NCBI RefSeq assembly: GCF_036588685.1
Contig: NC_086378.1
Span: forward strand, 13,619,578 to 13,683,577
From: Mytilus trossulus
Lineage: Eukaryota > Mollusca > Bivalvia > Mytilida > Mytilidae
Direction: 5' to 3'
DNA length: 64,000 bases
Below the pieces are notes generated by a model. It was not told the DNA's origin, did not search any database, and saw only the letters and a list, made by a program, of their open reading frames with translations. The position numbers and the translations under genes were made by a program. Positions 22,941 through 34,784 of this stretch are shown here, piece by piece. Positions within the stretch are counted from its first letter, which is position 1. The number at the start of each line of letters is the position of its first letter.

Positions 22941-24133
22941 TACACGAAAACTGTTTAAATTTAACTAAAATGTTAGAATTGTGAAGATTTCAGTAATTAA
23001 GCATGACTTAATGGTGCTAGTACCCCATATTTGTGCATTGTATTGTCAAAAACAGCCTTTATTTATGTAGCAGAAGCATTCTACTGTCCAATTAATAACT
23101 AAAAGTTTACGGTTTAACAATTTTGTAAAACTGCTATATTTTGGGGACAAAAAGGGGTCTTACTAGACCTACTCCTTTAATCTTTACTATTAGAGATTCT
23201 TACATAGTTACTCGTAGATTATCGGATTTCTCAAATATCGATAATTGGATAATAAATTGTTAAGTCCTCACCGGGGCTTTTGATTCAAAAGAAACAACTA
23301 TTTAGTCTTTTATTTGTTTTACAAGCGTATGTATTAATAATTTTACGCGTTTCGAAGCATTGATGAAAATTGTTGTACTAACGGTTCTTGCATATATGTA
23401 TGGGCACGTAATATTAACTAACTGTTCGCCGGTTTACTTCCCATTTAGACCATTCTCTCGCCAACTTCGAACTGGTCAAGTTCTAATATAATGTTGGCTC
23501 ATTATTGTTTGATTTTGCTGGTTTTGTAATATATATATATATATATAGGTATATGGTTAACCAGTCTACATTTTTGTTGTTATCGTAACTGTATAAAATA
23601 TATCTATGATCATAATAACTGTCAGAACCCTCTACTAACGGATTATTCAATTTTAAAAAGTTGTTTAAAGATAAACAACAAATTCGTGATCGAAATATCT
23701 TTTAAACAGAAGGTAAGTATTCAATTTTTCATGATCATTTATACAAATTTGGTATACTGGTCCGATACCACAGTTATTGTTCATTGATTTTCGTTTTCAA
23801 GAATATAGCCCCTAGTGTGGACAGTGTTACTTGTCAATATTTCTTAAACCCCTTACAATTTTTTTTCGCTGTTGTATGTCATTCATATCACGAAGGGGTG
23901 AAATGACACTGTAAAATAATTGTGTCTTTAATTTAAAAGTTAAATAGTGATTTGGTCCAGCTGGAAAGGTTTAAATTACTTCGGAAGCTGTCAAAAGATT
24001 TCAAGACCCCCTGAACATAAAATTGTCCATATTTTGAGTTAGAGCTGATGAGGTTTTTTATAATTTTGATATAATTTATCCTAAAAGAAGAACAAAATAA
24101 ACTCATCGTAGATTCCAGGACTAAATTTAGTAT

Positions 24134-24180
24134 GTACGCCAGACGTGCATTTCGTCTACAAAAGACTCATCAGTGACACT
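24134..24180 (-). ncRNA. Hammerhead ribozyme motif, core intact
   Basis: The minus strand reads GTGTCA, CTGATGA, GTC-loop-GAC (helix II), GAAA, TGCACG, TC, then TGGCGT. All invariant core bases (CUGANGA and GAAA) are present. Helix I pairs with three wobbles. Helix III is a 6 nt near-palindrome with no loop, so cleavage in cis would probably need two copies to pair. The flanking repeat is only partial. The motif identity is seen in sequence; activity is inference. Confidence 0.65.
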
Positions 24181-24861
24181 TAAAATTTTTTATTGAGAAA
24201 TCGCAGGAGGGATTTTTCAAATTTTTATTTATTGTCTAAAAGAAATGCACTACGAAATATCTGCAATCACTATTTTGGACAACCACCTGTCAACGATATT
24301 TAAAATATAATGTCTCTTTATGTTCAAACTATACAAAATTATAGTTTCCATTTTTTATCTTTATTTAACATTAATTTCTTAAAAAGTGAGAGTTTAGTTC
24401 TTTCAAGCCAGGTTTAATCCACCATTTTCTACATTTGTAAATGCCTGTACCAGGTCAGGAATAAGACAGTTCTTGTCCATTCGTTTTTTATATGTTTTGT
24501 CATTTGATTTTTGCCATGTTATAATGGACGTTCCGATTGGATTGTCCTATAAGATTGGTATTTTTGTGATTTTACTATTCTTATTATATTTCATTTTCAT
24601 AATTACCGATAAATGAAAAAATAAGTAAGGCTAACGTCAAAGACATTTCAAAATTAAATAAGCTGAACAAAACTATCTGTTTACAATCCACACTCCTCAA
24701 AAAAATATCATGAAACACACACAAGCAGTCAATTTCCTAACAAAGAATTCTCGTCTTGAATGTTAAATATCATTGTTACTTTTATTTGATCACGAAACTG
24801 ACGTTGATGCAAGTCAGATGTGTAGAAAACAAAATAGTATATAGCATGGCAAAAAACATGT

Positions 24862-25434
24862 ATTTATATATGTAGGACTCTAAACTGCGATGGTACTCTA
24901 AAGTGCGATGGTCACGCTAAAGTGCGATGGTCTACGCTAAAGTACGATGGCGTATCACGCTTAAGTGCGATGGTCTACGCTAAAATACGATGGTGTATCA
25001 CGCTAAAGTGCGACGGTTGTTTGTTCGCTAAAGTACGATGGTTTATCACGCTAAAAAGCGATGGCGTCTCACGCTTAGGTGCGATGGTCTACGCTAAAGT
25101 ACGATGGTGTATCACGCTAAAGTGCGACGGTTGTTTGTTCGCTAAAGTACGATGGTTTATCACGCAGAAGTGCGATGGATCAAAATTGTAAATTAAATGT
25201 TATTAGCATAATAGCTTTTGCAAAAAGACTTTTTAAACCTCGATGTTTTAATTCCTTGAATCCTACCCTTTGGATCATCACACTTTAGCGTGATACAACA
25301 TCGTACTTAAGCGAACAAACAACCAACGCACTTTAGCGTGAGACACCATCGTTCTATAGCGTAGACTATCGCACTTTAGCGTGACCATCGCACTTAAAAG
25401 TACCATCGCACTTTAGAGTCCTTCATATATACAT
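24862..25434. mobile_element. Foldback element made of short tandem repeats
   Basis: The left arm (24862 to about 25190) and right arm (about 25262-25434) are inverted copies, ending in TTATATATGTAGGACTCTAAA and its complement near 25410-25434. Both arms are built from the recurring words CTAAAGTGCGATGG, TCTACGCTAAAGTACGATGG and TTGTTTGTTCGCTAAAGTA. The left arm carries an extra duplicated block (compare 24964-25050 with 25084-25165), so the arms are unequal. The 75 bp between them is unrelated. The open frame at 24922-25191 is a by-product of the repeat. Confidence 0.88.
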
Positions 25435-27647
25435 AATGTACACAGCCTGGTATCACCATCACTGCTAGTGATCTGATGGATAAAGCTGGTGTAGAGTTGT
25501 CGTTTGCTTTTAATAACTTTGTGTGCATTAAATAATTTCAACATCCTTTGGTGTTTGTGAAATCGATAGGATACTATGGAGGATACTATGGAGGATACTA
25601 ATAGACGCTAATAGACGTTACCCTTGACGACGTCGCCAACAACCATATCCTTGAAGATCTGTTAAATCAATGAAACCGATAGAATACTATGGAGAACATT
25701 ATGAACATGTTGATATTATAAAAGAAAAAATGTAAATATTCATAATAAATATAAATATTTGGTGCATTTTCAGCCTTATTTTATATAAGTCTAAAAATAA
25801 CCAACCAGCAAGTTTACTTTGTACCGGATCGTCCAGAGTAGACTATACTGTGCAGATAAGGAAAAATTATATAAATCTAAAAATTTGCACAACGGTACTA
25901 ATATAAGTAAATGGAGTTAAATTTTCCATGAAAAATTCGTAAGGGTTCTCTAGAACCCAGTGTCTCCCCACGTTTGCTGTTAATCTCACACTCAACAAAA
26001 ATGAGGAAAAAGATCAAACAAAAAATATTCCTCACAATACTATCTTTTTACTGTAAGAAGCTTCTGACCAACTTTGGTAAAAATTCAGGATATTTTATGA
26101 ATCATATAAATGTTTTAAAAGCTTTAACTGCAGTCTTTATGTAATGTTAACTGTCAGAAAAACTAAGTCCATTCGTAAGCAAAATACGGGAAAAGTAGAT
26201 TTTTGCTTACCAAATTCACTTCTGGATACTATCTTATGAACATAAAGCTTCTGTCCAAGTTTGGTAGAAATCCAGGATAGTTTAAAAAAGTTATGAAAAT
26301 TTCAAAAACTTTATCTGCAGAGTGAATATTTATGGACGCCTCCGACGCCTCCGACGACGGCGACGACGCCCACAGAATGTACGATCGATATGTCTGGCTT
26401 TTTCGACTTAAGTCGAAAGCTCGACAAAAAATGTTTCCTTTAAAGAGGTGATTAAACATGATAACTGGTATTCAATTTTCATTTACTGTTTGATACAAAA
26501 TTATGTTCGATCTTCTATTGTACATCCAATTCTTAAGATATTCTTCAACAATGCTATTACATAAAGAAGATAATGAAAGGAAAGAGAAAATTAACTTACT
26601 TGAAGCTATACGATGAACAGTATGTTCCAAGTATGATGTTAAGTGCTGCTGTCAAATGTATACACTTCCGAAAGAAAACGGGTTTGTACCAAGAAAGATT
26701 GATGATTAACATTGGTTATATTTCATCACGTGTGTCATTTTTATTTCGACGCGTAAAACATTATATATATATAGCATTCAAATTCAAACTAAATAAGTAG
26801 TAAAACAGTACTTAACTAAGCTTGAGCCTTTTTGTAATAAATACACGAAAATACTAAAATTTTGCAATTTACAGCAAGATAGGTAATTTACAAGATCATA
26901 CATGTATTTGACTTAAATAAACAATTTTCTAACGTAATCAAATAGTGTTAAATTATGAAAAGTGTTTTCTTTTTCAATTTCACTTTTATTCAAGATGTGT
27001 ATCAAAATGAAATCTCAATTTTTTGTTATTGACATTCAGCAAGATCCTTCAAGCTTGAAACTTCGAGAGTCATTTATCTATAAAACTAGAAGAGTTGCAG
27101 AGCTGTTTATCTGTCTGGTGATATTTATTTGAATTTGAATATAATGTCATTCATAAACATATAGGATATCAAAATCCATTATATGAAATAGTATACTTTT
27201 TCTATCGTATATGTATTAGGCAAAAGTATACTTTTATATAGTCTGATTATATGGAAAAGTGAAACTTTTGTTTGAAATTTTATATTCAAGTAATTCAACT
27301 TTCAACATTGCGGTTTGTGTCATAGATAAGCCAACGCAATGTTATGTTTGCCAACAATTCGTTTAAAGTTCACAAAGGACACCTATGCTAAATTTCATTT
27401 TAACTGTATGAAATATGTCCAAGCTTGTATGGTGTAGTTTCCTTAAATAAAATGCCAATCCAACAACTTCAAAGAACCCAAGTATGTTAATGCATGATTT
27501 GTCAAATTCGGTGTTGGTAAATATAGCTGTCACAGAAACCTCTACAACACCGTAGAAAGGAAACTCACTGAAACTGTCAAACGGAAACTTCTAGAACACG
27601 GCAAACGTTTAAATTACATTTCGTAGATTATGATGATAGCCTGTCGG
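25435..27647. other. Intergenic region, no supported gene
   Basis: Two copies of a dispersed mollusc-type repeat occur at about 25905-26160 and 26035-26400, with segments such as AAGCTTCTGTCCAAGTTTGG and a GACGCCTCCGACG-rich end. A short triple duplication of GGATACTATGGA lies near 25570-25600. Other open frames here lack splice or family support. Confidence 0.45.
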
Positions 27648-30295
27648 AAGAGGACTATGAATGACTGACCCGTGTTTATAGAGTGCCATAAATCTTGCAC
27701 GTTAAAGATACTCATGTAGATTTCGAAAAAGAGCAGGCTTATGCCGTTATAAGGCAGTACTCGCACCCACAAAGTGGAAAGGGATAAATATAAGTTGCAA
27801 AACTTGTTGCCCAAAATAAATATGTTTCTCTTGAACTGAATTATGATGTGCGTATTGTTATGCGTTTACCTTTTCTACATTGGCTAGAGGTATAGGAGAG
27901 GGTAAAAATCTCATAAACATGTTTAACCCCGCCGCATTTTTTGCGCCTGTCCCAAGTCAGAAGCCTCTGGTCTTTGTTAAAGTCTGACTTGTATTTTTTT
28001 TTTATTTTAGTTTCCTTTGTATAGTTTTAGTTTAGTATGGCGTTCATAATTATCACTGAACTAATATAAATATTTGGGTAGGGGCCAGCTGAAGGACGCA
28101 TTAGGGTGCGGAAATTTATCGCCGCATTGAAGACCTGTTGATGACCTTTTGCTAGTGTCTTTTCTATGGTCGAGTTGTTATCTTATTTACATATTCCCCA
28201 TTTCCAGTCTCAATTTCATTAAACAAAAAAACACTTAAACCCGCTTAAATTGTTTGCTCCTGTCCTAAGTCAGGAATTTGATGTTAAGTTGTTGTTGTTT
28301 GTTGATGATGTTCATAAGCGTTTCTTGTTTCTCCTTTTTGTTTATATAGATTAGACCGTTGGTTTAACACTAGTATTTTTTGGAGCCCTTTATATTTTTT
28401 CGTTTAATATGAGCCTTGACTCCGCGTTAAAGACCATTTCTTGACCTGAAATGGTTTAGGTTTATAAATTGTGATTTGGTCGGAGCGTTTTATCATTGAC
28501 ACGCATGTCACATCTTCCTATATCTATATAAAAAGAAAACGACAATAGAGACCCGCCTGGACGATAATTTCAATCCTAGGTATTCTCCCTTGCTTCTCAT
28601 ACGTCTGTTGTGTAGAGCGTTTTCTATTTGCAGGTATGCGTCTTTTTCATCTAATAATTATGAATTCGGTAAAAATACAAGCTCTTTAAAAGTTCACCTT
28701 TTATTCTGTATAAATAAAATTATCATACATACCAAGATTGAAATTTTGCTTTTGCGCCAAACGGGCGTTTCTTTTACCAAAGTATGTTGCAACAGCATTG
28801 AATATTAAAACATTAGCAACTTGGTGTAATTGAACTTTGATGCCACAATTGAAGATATTAAAGATATTAAGACGCAGAAAAGCAATAAGCTGACTTCTAA
28901 ATCTCTAAAACAAGCGTTCTGGCGGACTTTCAAAACAACGAGACCCCCTAAAAGAAAACAACAAAAAAACTGGTCCGTTGGAGAAGGACGATGAATGACT
29001 AACCCGTGTTTAAAGAGTGCCATATATCTTGCACGTTAAAGATACTCATGTAGATTTCGAAAAAGAGCAGGCTAATGCCGTTATAAGGCAGCATTCGCAC
29101 CCACAAAGTGGAAAGGGATAAATATAAGTTGCAAAACTTGTTGCCCAAAATAAATATGTTTCTCTTGAACTGAATTATGATGTGCCTATTGTTATGCGTT
29201 TACCTTTTCTACATTGGCTAGAGGTATAGGGGAGGGTAAAGATCTCATTAACATGTTTAACCCCGCCGCATTTTTGCGCCTGTCCCAAGTCAGGAGCCTC
29301 TGGTCTTTGTTAAAGTCTTGTATTTATTTATTTTTTTAGTTTCCTTTGTATAGTTTTAGTTTAGTATGGCGTTCATTATCACTGAACTAGTATAAATATT
29401 TGTGTAGGCCAGCTGAAGGACGCATTGAGGTGCGGAAATTTCTCGCCGCATTGAAGACCTGTTGATGACCTTTTGCTGTTGTCTTTTCTATGGTCGAGTT
29501 GTTGTCTCATTTAAATATTCCCCAGGTCCAGTCTCAATTTCTTTAAACAAAAAAAAACACTTAAAGCCGCTTCAATTGTTTGCTCCTGTCCTAAGTCAGG
29601 AATCTGATGTTAAGTTGTTGTTGGTTGTTGATGAGGTTCATAAGTGTTTCTCGTTTCTCCCTTTTGTTTATATAGATTAGACCATTGGTTTTACACAAGT
29701 AATTTTTTGGAGCCCTTTAATTTTTTTCTCGTTCAATGTGAGCCTTGACTCCGCGTTAAAGACCATTTCTTGACCTAAAATGGTTTAGGTTTTTAAATTG
29801 TGATTTGGTCGGAGAGTTGTATCATTGACACTCATGCCACATCTTCAGATATCTGCATCAAAAGAAAACGATAAACGATAAACGAGACCCGCCTGGACGA
29901 TAATTTCAATCCTAGGTAATGTCCCTTGCTTCTCATACGTCTGTTGTGTATATATAGAGCGTTTTCTATTTGCAGGTATGCGTCTTTTTCATCTAATAAT
30001 TATGAATTCGGTGAAAATACAAGCTCTTTTAAAGTTCACCTTTTATTCTGTATAAATAAAATTATCATAAATACCAAGATTGAAATTTTGTTTTTGCACC
30101 AAAGTATGTTGCAACAGCATTAAATATTAAAACATTAGCAACTTGGTGTAATTGAACTTTGGTGCCACAATTAAAGATATTAAAGATATTAAGACGCGGT
30201 AAAGCAATAAGTTGACTGCTAAATCTCTAAAACAAGCGTTCTGGCGGACTTTCAAAACAACGAGACCCCCCTAAAAGAAAACAACAAAAAAACTA
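27648..30295 (+). repeat. 1.33 kb tandem duplication
   Basis: Copy 1 (27648-28980) and copy 2 (28981-30295) are colinear. They begin with an AATGACT...CCCGTGTTTA segment and end in AAAACAACGAGACCCCC followed by AAAAGAAAACAACAAAAAAACT. Each copy holds an inverted family B repeat followed by an inverted family A repeat. Small frames repeated in both copies (MLLIRLLC start) are non-coding by all appearances. Confidence 0.9.
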
Positions 30296-32454
30296 ACAAA
30301 ACAAAACGAACAATATTTACGATAAAAATAATTAAATAGAAATACAGAGAATTTTTCATGCCGTTTTTACTGTTCTTAAACACGTGTATCGATTTAGTGG
30401 GAAGAACTCTATAAAGTCAGCTAAACATTTTAATTTCGTGGTGTTGTAAAAGGAATATTAAGCTTCTAGATGATCAAAAACTTGCTGCATAACCAGACTG
30501 AGTGTAATTTTTCTGACAAAACAATTGATAGAAAAAAAATATATTTTTATATTTTACAAAATGTTTTACTTTGGCAAAATTTTATGAAAATTAAACGAGC
30601 CAAATTAATTTTAGTGAAAGTGTTGGGTACCACCTTAATAATTAGAACATTTCAAATATACAAGCATCTATAGTTTCAAATATTTTTGGTTTATGTTCAT
30701 GATATTGATATGGGATAAAGACTCTCAATATTCAACAATACAGAATGTATGAGAATAGTTATCAAGAATACCAGGATTTTAATTTAGTGCGCTGAGTGAG
30801 AACTCAGATATTGTTACTGGATCTATGATTTTGCCTACACTTTACAAGTGTATAACCTCCTTGTAGTCTAAGTAGGCAGTTTCCATTTATTAAATCTTAT
30901 TATATCAAAACTATATCTAACTACAGCTTTTGATATTTAATAGGTCATCGCATGCACATATCCGTGTAAAAGTTTGATCATTCCACGTGCACACAGTACA
31001 ATTATAACAGTACTGCTAAAAGATCTAAAATTCAAACAATCATATAAACAATCACAGAACCTTCGAGTTCCCTACAAAGTTATCAAAGGTACCAGAATTA
31101 TAATTTTATACGCCAGACGCGCGCTTCATTTACATTAGACTTATCAGTGACGCTCCGATCAAAATAGGTATCCAGCCATACAAGCACAAAGTTGAAGAGC
31201 AAAATTCCAAAAAGGTGTGCCAAATACGGCTTAGGTAATATATTCTGGAGAAAAATTCAAAGTTTTGTGAGGTCTTTTGTACATAGTTGTCTCATTGGCA
31301 ATCATACCACATCTTCTTTTTTATATAAACAGGAAATTTATAAAGTTACCAGATTATTGATACTCACCGCAACACCGAAGTGCTGACTACTGGGCCAGTG
31401 ATACCTTTGGGGACAAAACGTCCACCAGCAGTGCCATCGACCCAGAATACTTGACTTAGTAAAGCCATACAATTGTAGTGGTGTTAATTTAGTTTCACGT
31501 TTGCACAAACTTTCCCTTTTGGGATACCAATGTAAATCTAAGATAAAAAGATTCGCCTCGTATTTCAAATTGCAAAGGTTCATATATTTCTATTTTAACA
31601 TGTTAGGACTCATATAACGAACAACCACTAACTCCTGTATATATAAATATCATCACTAATGTAAACGAGGCCGGGATAAGGGACCGGTAATCGACGTTTT
31701 AAACTAACAAATGTAAAGATTTCAATAAATATATAAGAAATAAAAATAAAAATATTAGGAATCAAGTAGAGTAAATATGTGCAATTTGTAGCAATCTATT
31801 TTGTTTTTTTGGGAGTTGAAATCATTTTCAATTTGTCTGCTTGTTTGTTTGTTTTTTTATATTTTTCAGACTTTCAGTCTTTTTTTTTTTCGTACGACCA
31901 AAGTTAAGAGCTTTTGGTCTTTGTCAGTCTTAAGCTTGTATGTTTTGTAATTTTAGTTCATTTATATGTTTTGGAGTTTAATGTGACGTCTAATTTCACT
32001 TAACTAGTACTCTTTTTTGTTTAGGAACCAGTTGAAGCCCGAATCAGGATGCCCGATTTTCTAGCCGAGTTGAAGACCATAAGTGGCCTTCGGATGTTTT
32101 CTGCTCTTTGGTCGGGTTTCCATTTTCTTAACCATTTTCCCCATTGACATTACATTCTATATAAAGCATGTCATCTGTCAATAACATGTCCATATAGTTA
32201 AGTTACGACATTTTTTTTAATCATTTAAGAAAGAAATAGTTATCAGGGTACGTTACTTCAATTAGAGGAGACTGCCAAAAAAGGGACGTCGATTAGAAAA
32301 GTATAAAATTGGTCGTCGATTTGGAAAGTTATTTTATTGTGAAGTCACATTTGGACTTTGATTTGAGGAACGGACGTCGATTAGAGACCTCAGATAAATA
32401 TTTATTTGAACAATATCATTATTATACGGATATAACTATGAGTTAGTACCATAC
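30296..32454. other. Repeat-rich intergenic region
   Basis: It contains a broken hammerhead unit (31110-31460), an inverted family B copy (31875-32155) and AT-rich filler. Any further exons of the SUEL-domain gene would be expected here or to its right on the minus strand; I could not identify one. Confidence 0.45.
31110..31460 (-). repeat. Hammerhead-repeat unit, decayed and interrupted
   Basis: In minus orientation it starts at 31460 with the segment also seen at 43140 and 43510 (GGTCGATGGCACTG) and ends with a hammerhead remnant at 31110-31156. The core there is damaged (CTGATAA, and GAAG for GAAA). A family A fragment (about 31265-31330, TTGTCTCATTGGCAATCATA) has inserted within the unit. 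Confidence 0.65.
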
Positions 32455-32745
32455 CTGTGTGCATGCAATCATACGTAACGTTTAGGTATTTATATACACC
32501 TGGACAAGGATCTTCACCGTATAGGTTGTTGTTTGATATAGGCAGACATGACTGTTTTCCGTCACAATGGTTTCTCACAACAGTGCGTGCAGAATTGGTA
32601 TAATTGTATTCTATAGAATTTGACACCGTGAAGTGCGGACACACTGTAGAATTTGTTCTTCCGTACTTCGCCTGTATAATTTGAATTAAACATTCTGGAC
32701 AACACTCCAACTTGGTGCTTTTTTTCTCACATAATATATACTCAT
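32455..32745 (-). CDS. SUEL-type (galactose/rhamnose-binding) lectin domain exon
   Basis: This is a single 291 nt exon, phase 1 at both ends, with acceptor (TTTTACAG) right of 32745 and donor GTATGG left of 32455. Its 97 codons read an almost complete SUEL-lectin domain. An ILCEKK start is followed by QAKYGRTNSTVC (family hallmark A-x-YGR-T-x-x-x-C), then NHCDGKQSC, then EDPCPGVYKYLNVTYDC, which matches the family's DPC-G-T-KYL-x-V-x-Y-C ending. Such domains bind galactose or rhamnose and occur in secreted lectins or extracellular parts of receptors. A symmetric 1-1 exon is typical of shuffled domains. No signal peptide or partner exon was found nearby, so this is either part of a gene with long introns or an orphan exon. 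The extra cysteines in ECCPEC are unusual. Confidence 0.8.
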
Positions 32746-33344
32746 CTGTAAAATTAAGATTGACCTCTTGTCATTATTACTGACAAGAACTAAAAAGATA
32801 GTAGACAAGTACAGATGCAATGTTAAGGCAATGTTATTGTTATGCACAACGATAATTATAATTTTAGTAGATCAAATATTTATTAAGTTAAAACAAAAAG
32901 ATTACTTAAAGTTAAAAGACGACATTTACTTACATTGAAACCTTCTAATTTTATTTTTTTTTAGATTTGAATAACAAATTCGTCAAGTTTAAAGATTCAC
33001 CTGAAAATAAGGAATATGACTTATGTATGTTTTATCCTTGTTTTTTTCTAAATATTCGGCATTTTATTTGGATTTTTGTTGTCTCAATTATCTATCAAAT
33101 ATTTTGTGTTGCACGATTAAATTAGGCTATGTTTAATAACTTGTCATTTTTAATGTGTTAATATTCTAGAGCCGTGGATGTAATTGGCAACGATTGTCAA
33201 TGTAGTCATTTTGACTAAAGAGGAAAATAAAATAATGTGTTTAAATACGACGACAGACCGCGGTGTATAAGTTTGGAAGAATATTAACAACGTTTCAGAA
33301 GTTCGATTTTAAATTCTCCTACACGAACATAACTCCAATATGAT

Positions 33345-33650
33345 AAGTGATTTTGTTGCCCCGATTTTGTTTTTTATTATATAATATTGTTCGTTTCTGT
33401 GTGTGTGTGTTGCATTTTAACGTTGAGTCGTTTCTGTTTTCTCTTAATTTTGAGATAAGACGTGGCACGGTACTTGTCTATCCCATATTTAAGTATTTGG
33501 TTTTGATGTTATATTTGTTATTCTCGTGGTGTATTGTCTGTTGCTTGGTCCGTTTCTGTGTGCTGTTGCGTTTCGGTGTTGTGTCGTTGTTCTCCTCTTA
33601 TATTTAATGCGTTTCCCTCGGCTGTTGCCTTTATTTAGAAAAAGGACACT
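33345..33650 (-). repeat. Dispersed repeat family C (inverted copy)
   Basis: This is the reverse complement of 59690-59960. Shared words include CGTGGCACGGTACTTGTCTA and GTGTTGTGTCGTTGTTCTCC. The open frame at 33347-33607 is the same frame as the minus-strand frame at 59731-60165, which shows that it is repeat-borne. Confidence 0.85.
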
Positions 33651-33824
33651 GTAACATTATTTCCTATGCAATTTGATAAAATTGAGAATTGAAATTGGAA
33701 TTTGTCAAAAAGACAACAACCCGACAAGAGAGAAGATGACATGATAATTTATCAAGGAATTTTCAACCTTCTTGATTTTACCATGTAAGATAACATACTG
33801 TCTCGAAAATAACAAAATCATTAA

Positions 33825-34140
33825 TGTCAGAAAAGAGGGACGAAAGATACCAGAGGAACAGTCAAACTCGTAAATCGAAAATAAACTGACAACGCCTCGC
33901 TAAATATGAAAGACAAACAATGCACAACATAGAAAACCTAAGAATAAATTAAACATAAACCCCACCAAAAACTAGAGGTAATCTCAGGTGCTCCGGAAGG
34001 GTAAGAAGATCCTGTTCCACGTGTGGCACCCGTCGTGTTGCTAATGTTAAAACAAATCCGGTATATAAAATATAAAATAGCAAATGCATGCGTAATATCA
34101 ATCAAATCTGTCTTAGGCAAATAAGGGTTTAACATATGCT
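33825..34140 (+). repeat. Dispersed repeat family D (copy 1)
   Basis: Segments such as ATACCAGAGGAACAGTCAAA, AATAAACTGACAACGCC and TCCACGTGTGGCACCCGTCG recur, diverged, at about 34490-34745, 52858-53045 and 53325-53560. It is non-coding. Confidence 0.75.
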
Positions 34141-34489
34141 TCTTATTTCTATGTGAAGAAAAATATCACATATAGCATTTAAATCAATTTCCATAGGATT
34201 GGTAGACATGTAATAACATATGAAATATTAACTACATAACAATAGTAACGTAGTTTTGATAATTTTTCATTTGTAACTTACATTGGGCACTGCAAATGAT
34301 TAAGCATTTCTGAAAATACAAATTGATACTTCATATGATTTTTCAATTACGATAGTAGTCACATGTATAATTGTCATTTATATAACGAGACGACGTGAAG
34401 ATTAAAAAATGAATAATGCATATTAGCATCCATGAAATTGATATGAACAGTCTTAAAAAACAAGAATTGATAACAAACAAATTGCAAAA

Positions 34490-34745
34490 GGGAGTGGGAA
34501 GATACCAGAGTGACATTCAAAGTCATATGTTGAAAATACACAAATAATGTCATGACTAAAGACAAATAATAGTACACAAAAGCACAACATTGAAAACTAA
34601 AGACTGAGTCATATGAACCCATCAAAAACTTGTGATGATCCTATGTGCTCCTGAAAGGTAATCGATCCTGTTTCACCTGAGGCACCTATCGTGATGCTGT
34701 ACCTGATTACAAACCTGGTTATAAGTAAAATTCGGCAAGTCACAT
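34490..34745 (+). repeat. Dispersed repeat family D (copy 2)
   Basis: It has the same layout as 33825-34140 with more substitutions: ATACCAGAGTGACATTCAAA at the start and CACCTATCGTGATGCTG near the end. It abuts the 1.3 kb element that starts at 34785. Confidence 0.7.
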
Positions 34746-34784
34746 TCAGGGAAAAGGTACGGGTTTGTGAAGACTACTGTATAC

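Larger units (their letters stand above)
20894..24861. other. Intergenic region with scattered repeats
   Basis: No supported exon was found. It holds an inverted repeat at 22824-22940, a family B repeat at 22434-22700, a TA microsatellite at about 23530-23548 and a hammerhead motif at 24134-24180. The rest is unremarkable AT-rich sequence. Confidence 0.5.
32746..34784. other. Intergenic region with dispersed repeats
   Basis: It holds a family C repeat (about 33345-33650, inverted) and two family D repeats (about 33825-34140 and 34490-34745). I see no exon with convincing borders. Confidence 0.45.

Noticed and set aside
24922..25191. Open frame of 89 codons
   Set aside because: It lies wholly inside the left arm of the foldback element and reflects the repeat words.
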